DNA of 64,000 bases, from NCBI GenBank assembly GCA_963971225.1, contig OZ020270.1, forward strand, positions 17,719,817 to 17,783,816, in the 5' to 3' direction. Both the position numbers and the translations under genes were made by a program. The notes beneath the pieces were generated by a model. The model was not told where the DNA came from and ran no database searches. It was given only the letters and a program-made list of their open reading frames with translations. The stretch is from Melieria omissa (Eukaryota > Arthropoda > Insecta > Diptera > Ulidiidae). Positions 11,076 to 21,681 of the stretch are shown here, in pieces. The number at the start of each line of letters is the position of its first letter. Within the stretch, counting starts at the first letter, position 1.

Positions 11076-14000
11076 ATGCCTACAAACAAAAGAGAACAGA
11101 AGGAGAGCGCGTCGCAAGAAGAAGAGAAGTTGCAGTCAGTTGAAAAGCAGAAGAAAAGTCGTGAAGAACGTGCGTTAGCGAGGGCGAAAAAGTTAGAAAG
11201 TGAAAAAGCAGCAAAATTACAGTGGGAAAAACAGATGGACAGTGCGGTGATTAAAAATAAAGAAACAATAAGCAGTGAAAACGTAAACGAAAGCGACGAA
11301 GACAATACGCCCAAAATGAGTGAAATAAGCGAACTAATTAAACTTCTCACGTTGAAGTTTGCTAAAGAAGAACAACAACAACAAGCACCGCAAGCGGCAA
11401 TTTCAACTGAAAGTGTTGACAACGTAATTTCGGAATTCGACGGGCAATCGCCTATACACGTAGAAGATTGGTTTACAAATTTCGAAAAATGTGCTACAGC
11501 GTACGGTTGGAATGAAACGCAAAAGTATGTGTTCGCAAGGAGAAAGATGACAAATACGGCGAAATTGTTTTTGGATTCCGGATGTGTGTTCGATTATGCT
11601 ACGCTCAAAAGTGAGGTTATAAAAGAGTTCAGTCGCGATTTCGTAAGTGCCGATGTACACAAACAATTGCAAGAGAGGCGTAAGAAAAACGATGAAAGCA
11701 TGCATGAGTATATGTTGCACATGAGACGTTTAGGCGCGTTCGGTAAAGTAGACGAAAAATCAGTAATCCGTTATATAGTGGACGGAATTACCGAAAAACC
11801 GGAGAACAAATTTTTGTTGTACGCCGCGCAAAATTTTGATGACTTAAAAACGGTACTCGAGGTGTACGAAAAAACAATAGAATCAAAAAAGAGCGTGAAT
11901 ACGAACGCAAGTCAATGTAACAACAACAAAAAAGACAAACGCGAGCACTGCTTTAACTGTGGTTCGGTCAATCATAAGAAAAGCGAGTGTAAAATGCAGA
12001 CGAAATGTTTTAAATGCAACAAAACGGGACACATTTCAAAGCAATGCTCAACAAACATGCAAAAAGAAATTAACAAAGTTAACGCGAGCGGTACAATCGA
12101 ACGACGAAATAAAATGTTAAAGACAATTGACATTAATAACAACAACGTGCATTGCTTAGTGGACAGTGGCGCAGAAGTTTCTATTATGGAACAAAAAGTT
12201 GCAAAAACACTCAAGTGCAAATTAAATGAGTGCAACAATAGTCTCTCGGGCTACGGTAATAAAAAAATTAATACGATTGGCTCGATCGAAGCAAATATCA
12301 CAGTCGACGATTTAAAGTGTAAACATAATTTTCTCGTGGTACCGGACAATTTATCGAAACACGAAGTGATTTTAGGGTTTGATTTTATTGGCAAATGCAA
12401 ATACAATTATAACGAAAGTGGCTACACATTCACCGAGTTTCTCACTGAAAATTACGAATACTCAGTAATGAACATTTCAATGGAAACTGAAGAAACACAA
12501 GTGCCAGTAAAATACAAATCAGAAGTCGAACATATTATACAAGGTTATAAGCCACGAAGTGATCCGATAAGCCCAATAAGTATGAAAATTGTGTTAACTG
12601 AAGATAAAATTGTGCGACACTCGCCAAGAAGATTGCCATTGCCGGAGCAACAAGTTGTCAGTGATCAAGTAGATGATTGGCTACAAAACAAAATCATACG
12701 ACCGTCGAACTCACAGCATTGTAGTCTGGTTGTTGTAGCAAATAAAAGAGATGGCAGTAAACGATTATGTGTTGGTTTTCGCGATTTAAACAAGATTGTT
12801 CAAAAAGACGTTTTTCCCGTACCGTTGATGGAAGAAGTCATCGAAGCACTAGAAGGCGCACGCTTTTTCACAACGTTGGATTTAGAGAACGCATTTTTTC
12901 ACGTGCCAATCGAGGAGGATTCCAAACAATACACGGCGTTTGTGACTAGAGACGGTGTTTTCGAATTCAACAGAGCACCATTCGGATTCTGTAATTCACC
13001 AGCGGTATTCTTAAGATACGTAAACCACATCTTTCGAAATTTAATTCGCGAAAACGTAATGCAAATGTATGTCGACGATGTCATAATCCACTCTACCAAT
13101 GAAAAAGAAGGCATACACAAACTGAAAAAAGTTCTACAGGTCGCTGAACAATATGGCCTCAAAATCAAATGGAAAAAGTGCAAGTTTTTGCAAACTGAAG
13201 TCGTTTACTTGGGTCTGCTGATCAAAGATGGATGTATTTCACCGGATGTAGAAAAATGCGTCGCCATGAAAAAGTTTCCGGTCCCAACCAACGTCAAAAA
13301 ACTACAGCAAATGTTAGGTCTCTTCGGATATTTCAGAAAGTTTGTACAAAATTAAGCAATCATCACCAAACCACTCACAGATTTGCTTAAGAAGAATATA
13401 CCATTCAAAATTGGCCCCGTAGAGTTAACAGCAATAGAAGAAGTAAAGAATATACTTACCAGACAACCAACCTTACGAATTTTTTGCCAAAAAGCACCAA
13501 TAGAGTTGCATACGGATGCATGCAAAGACGGCTTCGGAGCAATTCTGTTTCAATCATTCGACGGAAAGTGGCACCCTGTGCACTATTGGAGCAAGAAGTG
13601 CACTCCCGAAGAGGGCAAGTTACACAGTTTTTATTTGGAAATTAAAGCAGCGTACCTGGCGGTACAAAAACTTCGCCACTATCTACTCGGGCGAGAGTTC
13701 AAGCTGGTTACTGACTGTCAAGCGTTTAAAAGTACAACAAGCAAAAAAGATTTGTCACCTGCCGTGACGCGTTGGATACTGTACCTACAAGATTACCAAT
13801 ACACCATCGAACATAGAAAATGTACCTCGATGAAGCACGTTGACGCTTTAAGCAGAGCACCAGCAAGTATTATGGTTATCAACGAAGAAATAAGCACTCG
13901 CCTCCATAAAGCGCAGGCAAACGACGATCACTTTAAAGCGATCAAACAAATTTTACAAACACAACCATATGAAGATTACGTTTTAAGAAAGGATGTCTTA

Positions 14001-15152
14001 TTTAAAAACAAAAATGGGTTAATGCTTTTCGCTGTGCCCCGACGAATGGAGCACGAAATCATTACAATCGAACACCAGAAAGGGCACTTTGCCACCGACA
14101 AGACGGTTAATGCGATTGAACAGAAATACTTTATACCACATTTGCGTCAAAAAGTCGAAAAAGTAATTAAAAATTGCATCCAGTGTATTTTGTTTAACAA
14201 AAAGTTGGGTAAACAGGAGGGTTATCTACACGTTATCAATAAGGGAGATGCCCCGCTACTTACCATACATATTGACCACCTTGGGCCAATGGATGCAACG
14301 GCGAAAATGTACAAATACGTATTTGCAGTCATCGACGGTTTCAGCAAGTTCACGTGGCTGTACCCTACTAAATCAACATCAGCAGAGGAAGTGGTCAGAA
14401 AACTATCGGAATGGACTAACATTTTTGGAGCACCACACCGCATAATCAGCGACAAGGGGTCGGCGTTTACGTCAACAACATTCAAAGAATGGTGTCAAGG
14501 AGAGTCGATTGAACACGTTTTAATAACAACAGGCATGGCCAGAGGCAATGGCCAAGTCGAACGCCTAAACCGTGTAATCATCAATGTCATATCGAAATTG
14601 TCAGCTGACCGCCCAGAAGCTTGGTACAAATACGTCAACAAACTGCAGAGAGTAATCAACAGTACAGCAAATAAAACAACAACCTGTACGCCATTTGAAT
14701 TGATGTTCGGAATTAAAATGAAGACGCCGCTAGATGTCAGTATCAACGAAATAATCGAAGCAGAAACGGCGAACATTTTCATTGCAGAACGAGACAACAT
14801 GAGAACAAAAGCAAAAGAACAAATTGCTCACGCTCAAAAGGAGTACAAGAGAAATTTTGACAAGCATCGAAAAAAGGAAACAATCTATGAAGTCGGCGAC
14901 TTGGTGGCCATCAAGAGGACACAATTTATATCAGGCAAGAAATTGGCCAGCGAATTTCTGGGGCCGTATGAAATCACCAAATGTAAGCGTAATGGACGCT
15001 ACGAGGTCACAAAGGCGGCGGTTTTCGATGGTCCAAACAACACCTCAACAAGCGTCGATTTTATGAAGCCATGGAAGCAGGAAGAAGTCGATCTATCCGG
15101 GACGGAAGATGAAGATGTCGAATGGCCGAATGTAAGAGAGAGAAGCCAGTAG
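11076..15152 (+). pseudogene. gypsy-1 gag-pol polyprotein, one in-frame stop
   Basis: The single frame starts at ATG 11076. Residues 1-60 are a Lys/Glu-rich coil; a retrotransposon gag domain follows (DWFTNFEKCATAYGW). Two zinc knuckles CX2CX4HX4C lie at about residues 292-325. The protease motif CLVDSGAE has Asp363, and RT has FTTLDLENAF and the YVDD box at about 665-668. A TAA at 13353-13355 interrupts the RT thumb/connection; beyond it the same frame continues with RNase H (LHTDACKDGFG, Asp at 13515), the HHCC integrase finger, the DDE core (IDHLGP, IISDKGSAF, GNGQVERLN) and a basic C-terminal domain. The frame ends 22 nt inside the 3' LTR. Gag and pol are fused without a frameshift. Confidence 0.92.
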
Positions 15153-15394
15153 TAAGCGAACAGTCGTCGTCGCTGCCGTCGTCGCTGCCGAAACACCAGT
15201 ATATAAAGGAGCACCTCCAACTCCACCTCAACAGAGCAAGTTAGTTAGTTCGTGCATGAATTCACATAGGCGATATTTGGGTCGTGGGACTTCGAAGTTT
15301 TCCAGTCGTCGCTGCCGGTGATCACCTAGGCGCGATATTCATAAAATACCTTACATATAGATATATCTAAATATATTTCATAAAATACCTTACA
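15131..15394 (+). repeat. gypsy-1 3' LTR (264 bp)
   Basis: Identical to the 5' LTR except that it has one 12-bp unit fewer in each of the two arrays, accounting for the 24-bp difference. The LTR is preceded by GGCCGAA, not by a long purine run. Confidence 0.92.
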
Positions 15395-15398
15395 TGTA

Positions 15399-15724
15399 TG
15401 TATGTTTGTAGCGCACCATTCCAGCATAGACAGCCCAGGGGAAACTTTAAGTAGCAGCTATGTTAACTTGTGTCAACAGAGTATCCCAGCATAACAAACC
15501 ACGGAACAATATGTGGTGATGCTAGCTGCATATGTTAACTATCCCCCTTCTAAATCTCGAAACGTCCTCGATTCGCACTATAGTCTTTTGATGCACATAC
15601 TATGCTTGAATTCTCGGAATTTGTTGACAGTGGAAATATATTTGCGTAGTTGCTTGGCTTAAGCTTTACAAAGGATTTGGCTTAGTTACTACTGATTTCA
15701 ATTAAGAACAGAAGTAATATAAAT
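15399..15724. other. Intervening sequence, nothing recognised
   Basis: About 326 bp between the two gypsy elements. It contains no open frame with recognisable domains and no terminal repeats that I can pair. It is the flank into which gypsy-2 inserted at ATTG (15725-15728). Confidence 0.5.
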
Positions 15725-15728
15725 ATTG

Positions 15729-15909
15729 TGTCAAGTGACTTGGCCGCACTGGCCCCAGGTGGTGCCGCAGCTAAGCTCACGCGGCGAAAGAAAAGGGAAC
15801 GGACAGAGACACGAAGAACGACCGCCCGCGCACGCGCACGTTAAGACAATCGAATTACTTTATTTTTTAATTAATGACTTGAATAAAAAACGTTAGATAA
15901 ATCCTGACA
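15729..15909 (+). repeat. gypsy-2 5' LTR (181 bp)
   Basis: Short TG..CA LTR starting TGTCAAGTGACTTGG and ending AAATCCTGACA, with AATAAA near 15882. After the LTR comes AATTCAGAAGTGCG, in which I cannot recognise an 18-nt tRNA primer site. Confidence 0.9.
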
Positions 15910-15967
15910 AATTCAGAAGTGCGATGCAGAGACTCAGCAGCCTAATGTTGTCGAGCTTCGTGCGAGA

Positions 15968-17134
15968 TTGCGGGAGCTTGGCTTGCCTTGTACCGGAAAC
16001 AATGCAAAATTGGTCGAACGGTTGTGCGAGAACCAAGCGAACGAACGATACGCGAGCGCGTTGGACGATAGCATGCAGCGCCGAGTGGAGGTGCTGGAAC
16101 GCGCTATTGACTCGATCCGTATAGGGTCGAATGGTTTCGGGGACCCGCAGTTGCCCATAAGCCAGTCATCCCCTATACGAGACAATATGCGGCATCGGAA
16201 CGCGGCTGGATATCCTCACGTCCCAGGTGACACGCCATTGGTGTCAAACGCGGTACAGTTTGACCCAAGCGAAGGCGTGATTCGTGGAACGCGAAGTGAA
16301 TGTGGCGTGACTGTAACGACGGCTGCGACGCTATGCAGCAGCAGCACGACACAGGAATACGCGGGTACCGTTACTAAGCCGGCGCAACGTTTTGCGCAAA
16401 ACGATGCTTGTCATGGCGTTGCCAACGTTTTCGGCAACGTTCATGACATAATTTCAATCCTGCCAACGTTTGATCCAGTGGACAAAAACATGTCGTCCGC
16501 ACAGTTTGTGGGACGTATCGAACAATTGAGAAACGCGTACGGGTGGAACGATAAAGTGTTGCTGTTTGCAGTGCAGGCGAAGTTGCAAGGTTTTGCGAAA
16601 TTGTGGGTTGATTCAATGCCCGAACTTTTCACAAATTGGTCGCAATTTGTTGAAGTGTTTTTGCGGGAATTTCCTTCGCGTATAAACGTTGCGGGCATTC
16701 ATATGGAGCTAATACAAATGCGTCGTAATGCCAACGAATCGCCGGAATCCTTTTATTATAAAGTGCTTGCTATAAGTCGTCGCGGTGGACTCGACGATCA
16801 GTGCATTATTAAATATGTTATAAATGGAATCAACGACGTGGAGTTGAAACGAGTTTTGTCGGACGTTTTAAATGCGATCATAAATTACTGTGTATATAAC
16901 AGTTGTAGTCCCGTCAAGTTGCCAACATTTCGCGCCGCGAACGCAAAAACTGAAACTCAAGTTAGTTCTACACCAGCTGACAAAGACGAAAAAGCAATTC
17001 TATGTTACAATTGCAACCAGTTAGGACATTTTTCAAGAAATTGTCCTGAGCCACAGCGTCGAGTGTGGTGCGAAAAGCGCGGGAAATCGGGACACAAGGC
17101 AAATGGGTGCAAAAACGAATTGGAACGCGGTTGA
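15968..17134 (+). pseudogene. gypsy-2 Gag with SAP-like N-terminus
   Basis: The frame is open from about 15911, with VELRARLRELGLPCTGNNAK at the N-terminus, the pattern of a SAP DNA-binding helix pair seen in some gypsy Gags. No ATG lies upstream in frame, so the start is uncertain and 15968 is only a TTG. A gag domain follows around NAYGWNDKVLLFAVQAKL. One normal zinc knuckle (CYNCNQLGHFSRNC) is followed by a defective one, where the second Cys is Arg (CEKRGKSGH). It overlaps the next frame by 32 nt, with pol in the +1 frame. Confidence 0.8.
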
Positions 17135-18620
17135 CAATGGCGAGAATACAGATACAGTTAAAAAAATCAAAGTGAATTGCGTTGAGGCAAATGCGTTAAT
17201 CGACACGGGTAGCAAGCGTACGTTGGTGCAGAAAACATTCGCGGAGAGGCTTGATCCGAAAGAGGACTGCAGTGTGTTGCTTAAAGGTTTCGGCGGTGGG
17301 AAATATCAATGTGTTGCGAAAATGAAAGCCATTCTTAAAATGGATGGGAATGATTGTGAGACTGATATATTAATCGTGGATGACGCCATGATTGATTATC
17401 CGGTTCTCGTCGGTATTGACGTTTTGCGCACAAAAGATCGCCAATTCGTACTCGACGGCGAAGAGTGTTGGCTGTTCAGGAAAGACACGAACACGGTATC
17501 GACAATTACTGACGGAGAATTCGGGGATCTAAACGGGATGCTGAATACATATAAGAAGTGCTTCGCAGCTGAATCGGGTGCTGTGGGTAGAACGGACTTG
17601 ATCAAAATGAAAATAAAGTTATCATCGGAGGTACCGATCAACATGAAACCGTACCGGTTACCATTTGCGAGACGTCCGATAGTGAAAGACATAATCGACG
17701 ACTTGTTGAAAAGTGAAATCATACGCCCGTCGAACTCACCGTACGCGTCCCCAATCGTATTGGTCGAAAAGAAAAACCACGAATTCCGAATATGCGTAGA
17801 TTACAGACAAATAAACAAAATTACTGTCAAACAGCCGTTTCCAATGCCGATTATCGAAGAACTTTTTGCACAACTGTCCGGGTACAGTTATTTCACGAAA
17901 TCGAGGTGGACGAAGAATCGAAGCTATACACGGCGTTCATTACAACGGACGGACATTATCAGTACAACCGAATGCCGTTTGGATTGGTAAACGCACCTGC
18001 CGTTTTCCAAGAAACAATGGGTGGGCTTATCGAACAGTGTAAAGTATAAAACATTATCGCGTACCTTGATGATGTAATCATCCCGAGCCGCTCAAGAAGG
18101 GTTAGGCAAACTGAACGAGCTTCTACAAGTGGCTGAAAAACATGGTTTCACGTTGTGTTTGGACAAGTGTAGATTTCTCGCGAAAGAAATCCAGTTTCTC
18201 GGGCATAAAATAAACGGTGATGGCATAAGGCCTGGTGAATGTAAAGTGCTGGCAATAAAACATTTTAAAATACCGACAACGCAGACCGAAGTACGACGGT
18301 TTTTGGGTCTAACCGGGTTCTTCCGAAAGTTCGTGGAAGAATATTCGCTAGTTTCGCGGCCTCTCACGAAACTGATAACGAAAACAGAAAAGTTCGAATG
18401 GGGTGATGCCCAACAAAATGCATTTGAAACTTTGATTGAAAAACTGTGCAGTGATCCGGTATTAACGCTCTATAGTTACAACGCCTCCCACGAAGTGCAT
18501 ACAGATGCAAGCAGTCTAGGCATCGCGGCTGTGCTTCTGCAGTCCAACACCGACGGTGGTGCTTGGACCGCTCTCGCTCAGTGCGGCATACCGAAATTGA
18601 GGCGTTGCGTTGGGATTGTC
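17103..18620 (+). pseudogene. gypsy-2 protease, RT and start of RNase H, broken
   Basis: The protease motif is ALIDTGSKRTLV near 17196. RT begins around 17640 (IIRPSNSPYASPIVLVEKK). At about 17897 a deletion removes the motif-A block that should hold the first catalytic Asp and shifts frame. The strand then reads MPFGLVNAPAVFQ, a TAA at 18047-18049, YLDDVII near 18063, another shift near 18095, and GFFRKFVEEYS. RNase H starts with EVHTDASSLGIAAVLLQ and is lost by about 18620 where foreign sequence begins. Loss of RT motif A means this copy cannot encode an active enzyme. Confidence 0.88.
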
Positions 18621-18624
18621 AAAA

Positions 18625-18945
18625 TCATGAAATGAAAACAAATGTAAAAAAAATATCTGTTTAGTTGTCAAAAAACAACAAATTATTATTATTTTACAAA
18701 ACTTAGCTCTTATGTGAATAAATTCCTTACAATTTAACTCAAATCAAATATAAATTACAGGCGTTAGTCGCAGCCAACTTCAACCGCTAACGCCTTGTCA
18801 AAATTGGAAATTCGAATAGTTCAGCGTCAGAGCGTTTCAATTGCGGTTTGCCCCATACAATTTGTATGGGCATGAAGCAATTTTGACAGTTGTTTGCCGC
18901 TGACGCTCCAATTTAGGTTTGACTGTTAAGTAGGCCGCCTATCGA
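18625..18945. other. Unassigned insertion with nested inverted repeats
   Basis: Gypsy RNase H sequence stops near 18620 and resumes at about 18950 (YVSRW-like). Between them lies non-coding DNA with two hairpins: GGCGTTAG..CTAACGCC (about 18760-18795) and AGCGTCAG..CTGACGCT (about 18826-18917), the latter enclosing the palindrome CCCATACAATTTGTATGGG. It looks like a small MITE, but I could not fix the ends or a TSD. Confidence 0.4.
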
Positions 18946-18989
18946 ATCGAATGCTGTACTACGTGTCGAGATGGTTGACGACGATTTTG

Positions 18990-20046
18990 TTTTTTTTTTT
19001 TTTTAAACAGGAACAAACGCGCAGGGGATGACCCCTATTAATGCGAAGCATTGCGTTGGTTCAGGAAGGATATAAAGGTTAGGAGATAGGGTTATGAGTG
19101 AAGTGGTTATGGACTCTTGCCTTGAACCCATCGAGATCATAAGTGCTGGGGAAAATATCCGCAGGGAGACCATTCCACAACCGCGCTGTACGGGCCAGAA
19201 ACGAACTTTCCCTGTAGTGCGTAGTGCGCTGGAACATCGTTTCGACGTGGAAAGCATGGGCGCCAGTGTTCAAACGGGTTGCCCGGGGGAATACCCGGAG
19301 TGATGGCATCAAGCTGCTCATCTCCACTGAGCAGTTACCGAAAAAGTATCGGTAAAATAACACCACACATGCCACATTTCGACGATGCTCCAAGGAGTCA
19401 ATAGAGCTGGATGCCCTACTGTCCCCTATAAGTTTAATCGCACGGTTTTGCACCAGATCCAGCAGCTCCAAATGGGTTTTTGAAGCCCCTGCCCATAGGT
19501 GCGAGTTAAACTCCATTTTAAATCGGATATAGGTGGTGTAAATAATGCGGAGATCAGACGGAGTGAAATATTTTTTGCACCGCTTTAGGAAGCCGAGGCA
19601 CTTGGCTGCTTCTTTCGACACGCCAAAAATATGATCGTTCCAACGAAGATCGTTCTTAATGGATATGCCCAGAACATCAAGAGCTGCCGATTCTGCAATA
19701 CCCACACCACCCATAACCAGGGATGTATTGGGATGTGGGGAGACTCGTTTGTGGGATAACAGGCAACATTGGGTCTTGCGGGGATTAAAATCGACCCTGT
19801 TCACTTGACCCCACTTGGAGATTGTTTGTAGGTCGCTATTAAGTGTGTCATTCATACGGCGCCGTTCTCTCTCAATCTCCACAGAGCTGGGACGCTTTGT
19901 GAAAGAGTATGAATGACAAATGGTGCTGTCATCCGCAAACGAGTAGATGGGATTCTTCGTCGACGACAACAGGTCGTTGATGAAGATCAGGAAAAGGGTT
20001 GGAGAAAGGACCGAACCCTGCGGCACTCCCGCGCTAAGGGAATGCT
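18990..20046 (-). mobile_element. 5'-truncated non-LTR retrotransposon with poly(A) tail
   Basis: Minus-strand element whose 3' end is a poly(A) tail, seen as T-run 18990-19004 on the plus strand. The coding part ends at 19079. Its 5' end is truncated at roughly 20046, where gypsy-2 integrase-linker sequence resumes. No clear TSD; GATGGTTGAC near 18971 and GATGGTGAC near 20053 are similar but not exact. Confidence 0.75.
19079..20046 (-). pseudogene. CR1/Jockey-type RT, C-terminal part
   Basis: Open frame from RT motif B (AGVPQGSVLSPTLFLIFIND) through the catalytic FADD box to the thumb and the long C-terminal region, ending at stop 19079. The order is AGVPQGS, FADDSTI, WGQVNRVDFNPRKTQ, LGISIKNDLRWNDHI and RTARLWNGLPADIFP, typical of Jockey/CR1-like elements. 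Motif A, the fingers and the endonuclease are missing. The frame is uninterrupted over 320 residues, so the fragment is fairly young. Clade is by motif style only. Confidence 0.8.
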
Positions 20047-20054
20047 TTCGCGAT

Positions 20055-20695
20055 GGTGACAAGCTATTATTTATTGTACCTAAAACGGTACGCTGGCGGG
20101 TAGTAAAGTACTGCCATGATGAAATGGGGCATTTCAGCGTAGAGAAGACCCTCCAACGAGTTTTACAACATTTCTGGTTTCCGCGAGCACGAAAATACGT
20201 TAAGGAATACATCCTGTCTTGAGTTGACTGTTGTTACAACAAAACGAAAGGGTTAAAACCGGAAGGCGACCTTCATACAACAGCCATGGAGCCCATGCCG
20301 TTTAGACTTTTGCATCTCGATCATTTGGGGCCGTTTGTGAAGAGCAAATATGGCTACACACACGTTATTGCCATCAGCGACGCTTTCACCAAATATCTGG
20401 TCGTAAAGGCCGTACGTAGCATCAAAACTCAACCAGTGTTGCAGGCTCTAAACGATGTTTCCTGTTACTTTGGCTTACCGACGCGTGTGGTTACGGATCG
20501 TGGCACAGTTTTCACTTCCAAGCAATTCGCCCAATATTGCGAGGAAAACGGGATTACCCACACTAAAACAGCTGTTCGGACGCCACGCGCAAACGGTCAA
20601 GTCGAGCGAGCAAATCAGACGATACTTAACTACCTTCGCACATCGACAACTAACCCGAAAGAATGGGACGAGCAGCTAAGGAACTTACAGTGGAC
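20055..20695 (+). pseudogene. gypsy-2 integrase, zinc finger and catalytic core
   Basis: The frame resumes with LLFIVPKTVRWRVVKYCHDE, the HHCC finger region (HDEMGHFSVEKTLQ), then a TGA at 20220-20222 just before the two zinc Cys. The core has Asp in LLHLDHLGPF, Asp in VVTDRGTVFTS and Glu in ANGQVERANQ, so the DDE triad is visible. It stops at NLQWT, where the hAT-bounded block is inserted after CAGTGGAC (20688-20695), and continues at 34251. Confidence 0.88.
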
Positions 20696-20805
20696 TAGAG
20701 CTGCGACATCGACCGAAAAACATCGATGTTTTCAACATCGATGTTATGCGGAAGGAGGTATCGATGTTGACAAAACATCGACTAAAAAACATCGATGTTT
20801 TTTTA
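20696..20805. repeat. Left subterminal ATCGAT palindrome cluster
   Basis: After the TIR, AACATCGATGTT or close variants occur at about 20718, 20734, 20759 (TATCGATGTT), 20777 (variant) and 20788. hAT transposases typically bind clustered subterminal motifs through an N-terminal BED finger. Confidence 0.75.
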
Positions 20806-21422
20806 ATGGAAATGTTAGCTACATATATTTTAATTGTTTTCATTATTTTTTTTATCATATTAAATAAAATCCAATACTAGTTTTGTTCAGTTCACATCAC
20901 CACTTGAGTATTGATTTAATCTACAAATCAAACATTTAAATCATAGAAGGGCACGCTGCTACTCTCGAGTAGCAGCGACGCGTACTCGCGTATACGAATA
21001 CAAAGCAGCGAAGTTCCGAGTGCAGCTTCAGTGTCGTTCAGACTTCATCCGAGTAACATTACGCTCGTTTGTTGAGCGGTTGCTTGCATTTTTGCACACT
21101 GAGTATTTTTTTTTGTTTTTTCTTTACAAAATGTATGAAATCGAAACACCATAAACTCTTATCACACAAACATTTTGAAATCTTGCTACATATAAAATGT
21201 TGCGAAGATAATTTTTTCAAATCAATGCATTGAAACTAATTAATTGAGAACCAAATTTTGTTCAGTGTTTTCTACGCATACATTGCCAAAATACTTGGTT
21301 GTGTTAGTGCCCATCACTGATTTAAATACATACATATGCAAAATTTCTTTACAAAAAATGAATGGTACAAAAATATGACGAAAAAGAGTGTGAATTCACA
21401 CTTTTACTTTACTTTTCAAAAA
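20806..21422. other. Interior of hAT-ended block, non-coding
   Basis: No recognisable gene. It contains a perfect palindrome-like hairpin GCTGCTACTCTCGAGTAGCAGC (near 20950) followed by a CG-rich stretch and T-rich DNA. It ends at TTCTT (21423-21427), the Bel/Pao target site. Confidence 0.5.
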
Positions 21423-21427
21423 TTCTT

Positions 21428-21656
21428 TGAATTTGTTCGCGGCGGAGTGGATAAAAAAGACGGTATGGTTCGGGTTGGGTGTTCTTTATTGAACGTATGA
21501 AATACAAGTAATATGTTACAAGAAACATGAAACGATACAAACGGCCGAAGCCGAGGAGCAGAAAATAGGGGGAACATGAGTACAAAGGGAAAAGGAAACA
21601 TTGGGATTGGAGATGGGATCGACGGATCACTGAAGACAGCACAGTACATCTGAACA
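21428..21656 (-). repeat. Bel/Pao 3' LTR (229 bp)
   Basis: Starts TGAATTTGTTCGCGG and ends CATCTGAACA on the plus strand; the minus strand therefore starts TGTTCAGATG. Next to it on the inner side is GCGCGATTGC-type sequence, with no strong polypurine run. Confidence 0.9.
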
Positions 21657-21681
21657 TCGCGCCCGCCATTGCAGATTGCAA

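Larger units (their letters stand above)
10715..15394 (+). mobile_element. Young Ty3/gypsy retrotransposon, near-intact (gypsy-1)
   Basis: Two LTRs (10715-11002 and 15131-15394) flank one gag-pol frame. A 4-bp duplication TGTA (10711-10714 and 15395-15398) marks insertion into a TGTA microsatellite. The LTRs show no substitutions relative to each other; they differ only in the number of 12-bp units. One stop codon at 13353 is the only break in pol. No env is present. Integrase motifs of the IDHLGP type resemble mag-like gypsy elements; that clade call is tentative. Confidence 0.92.
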
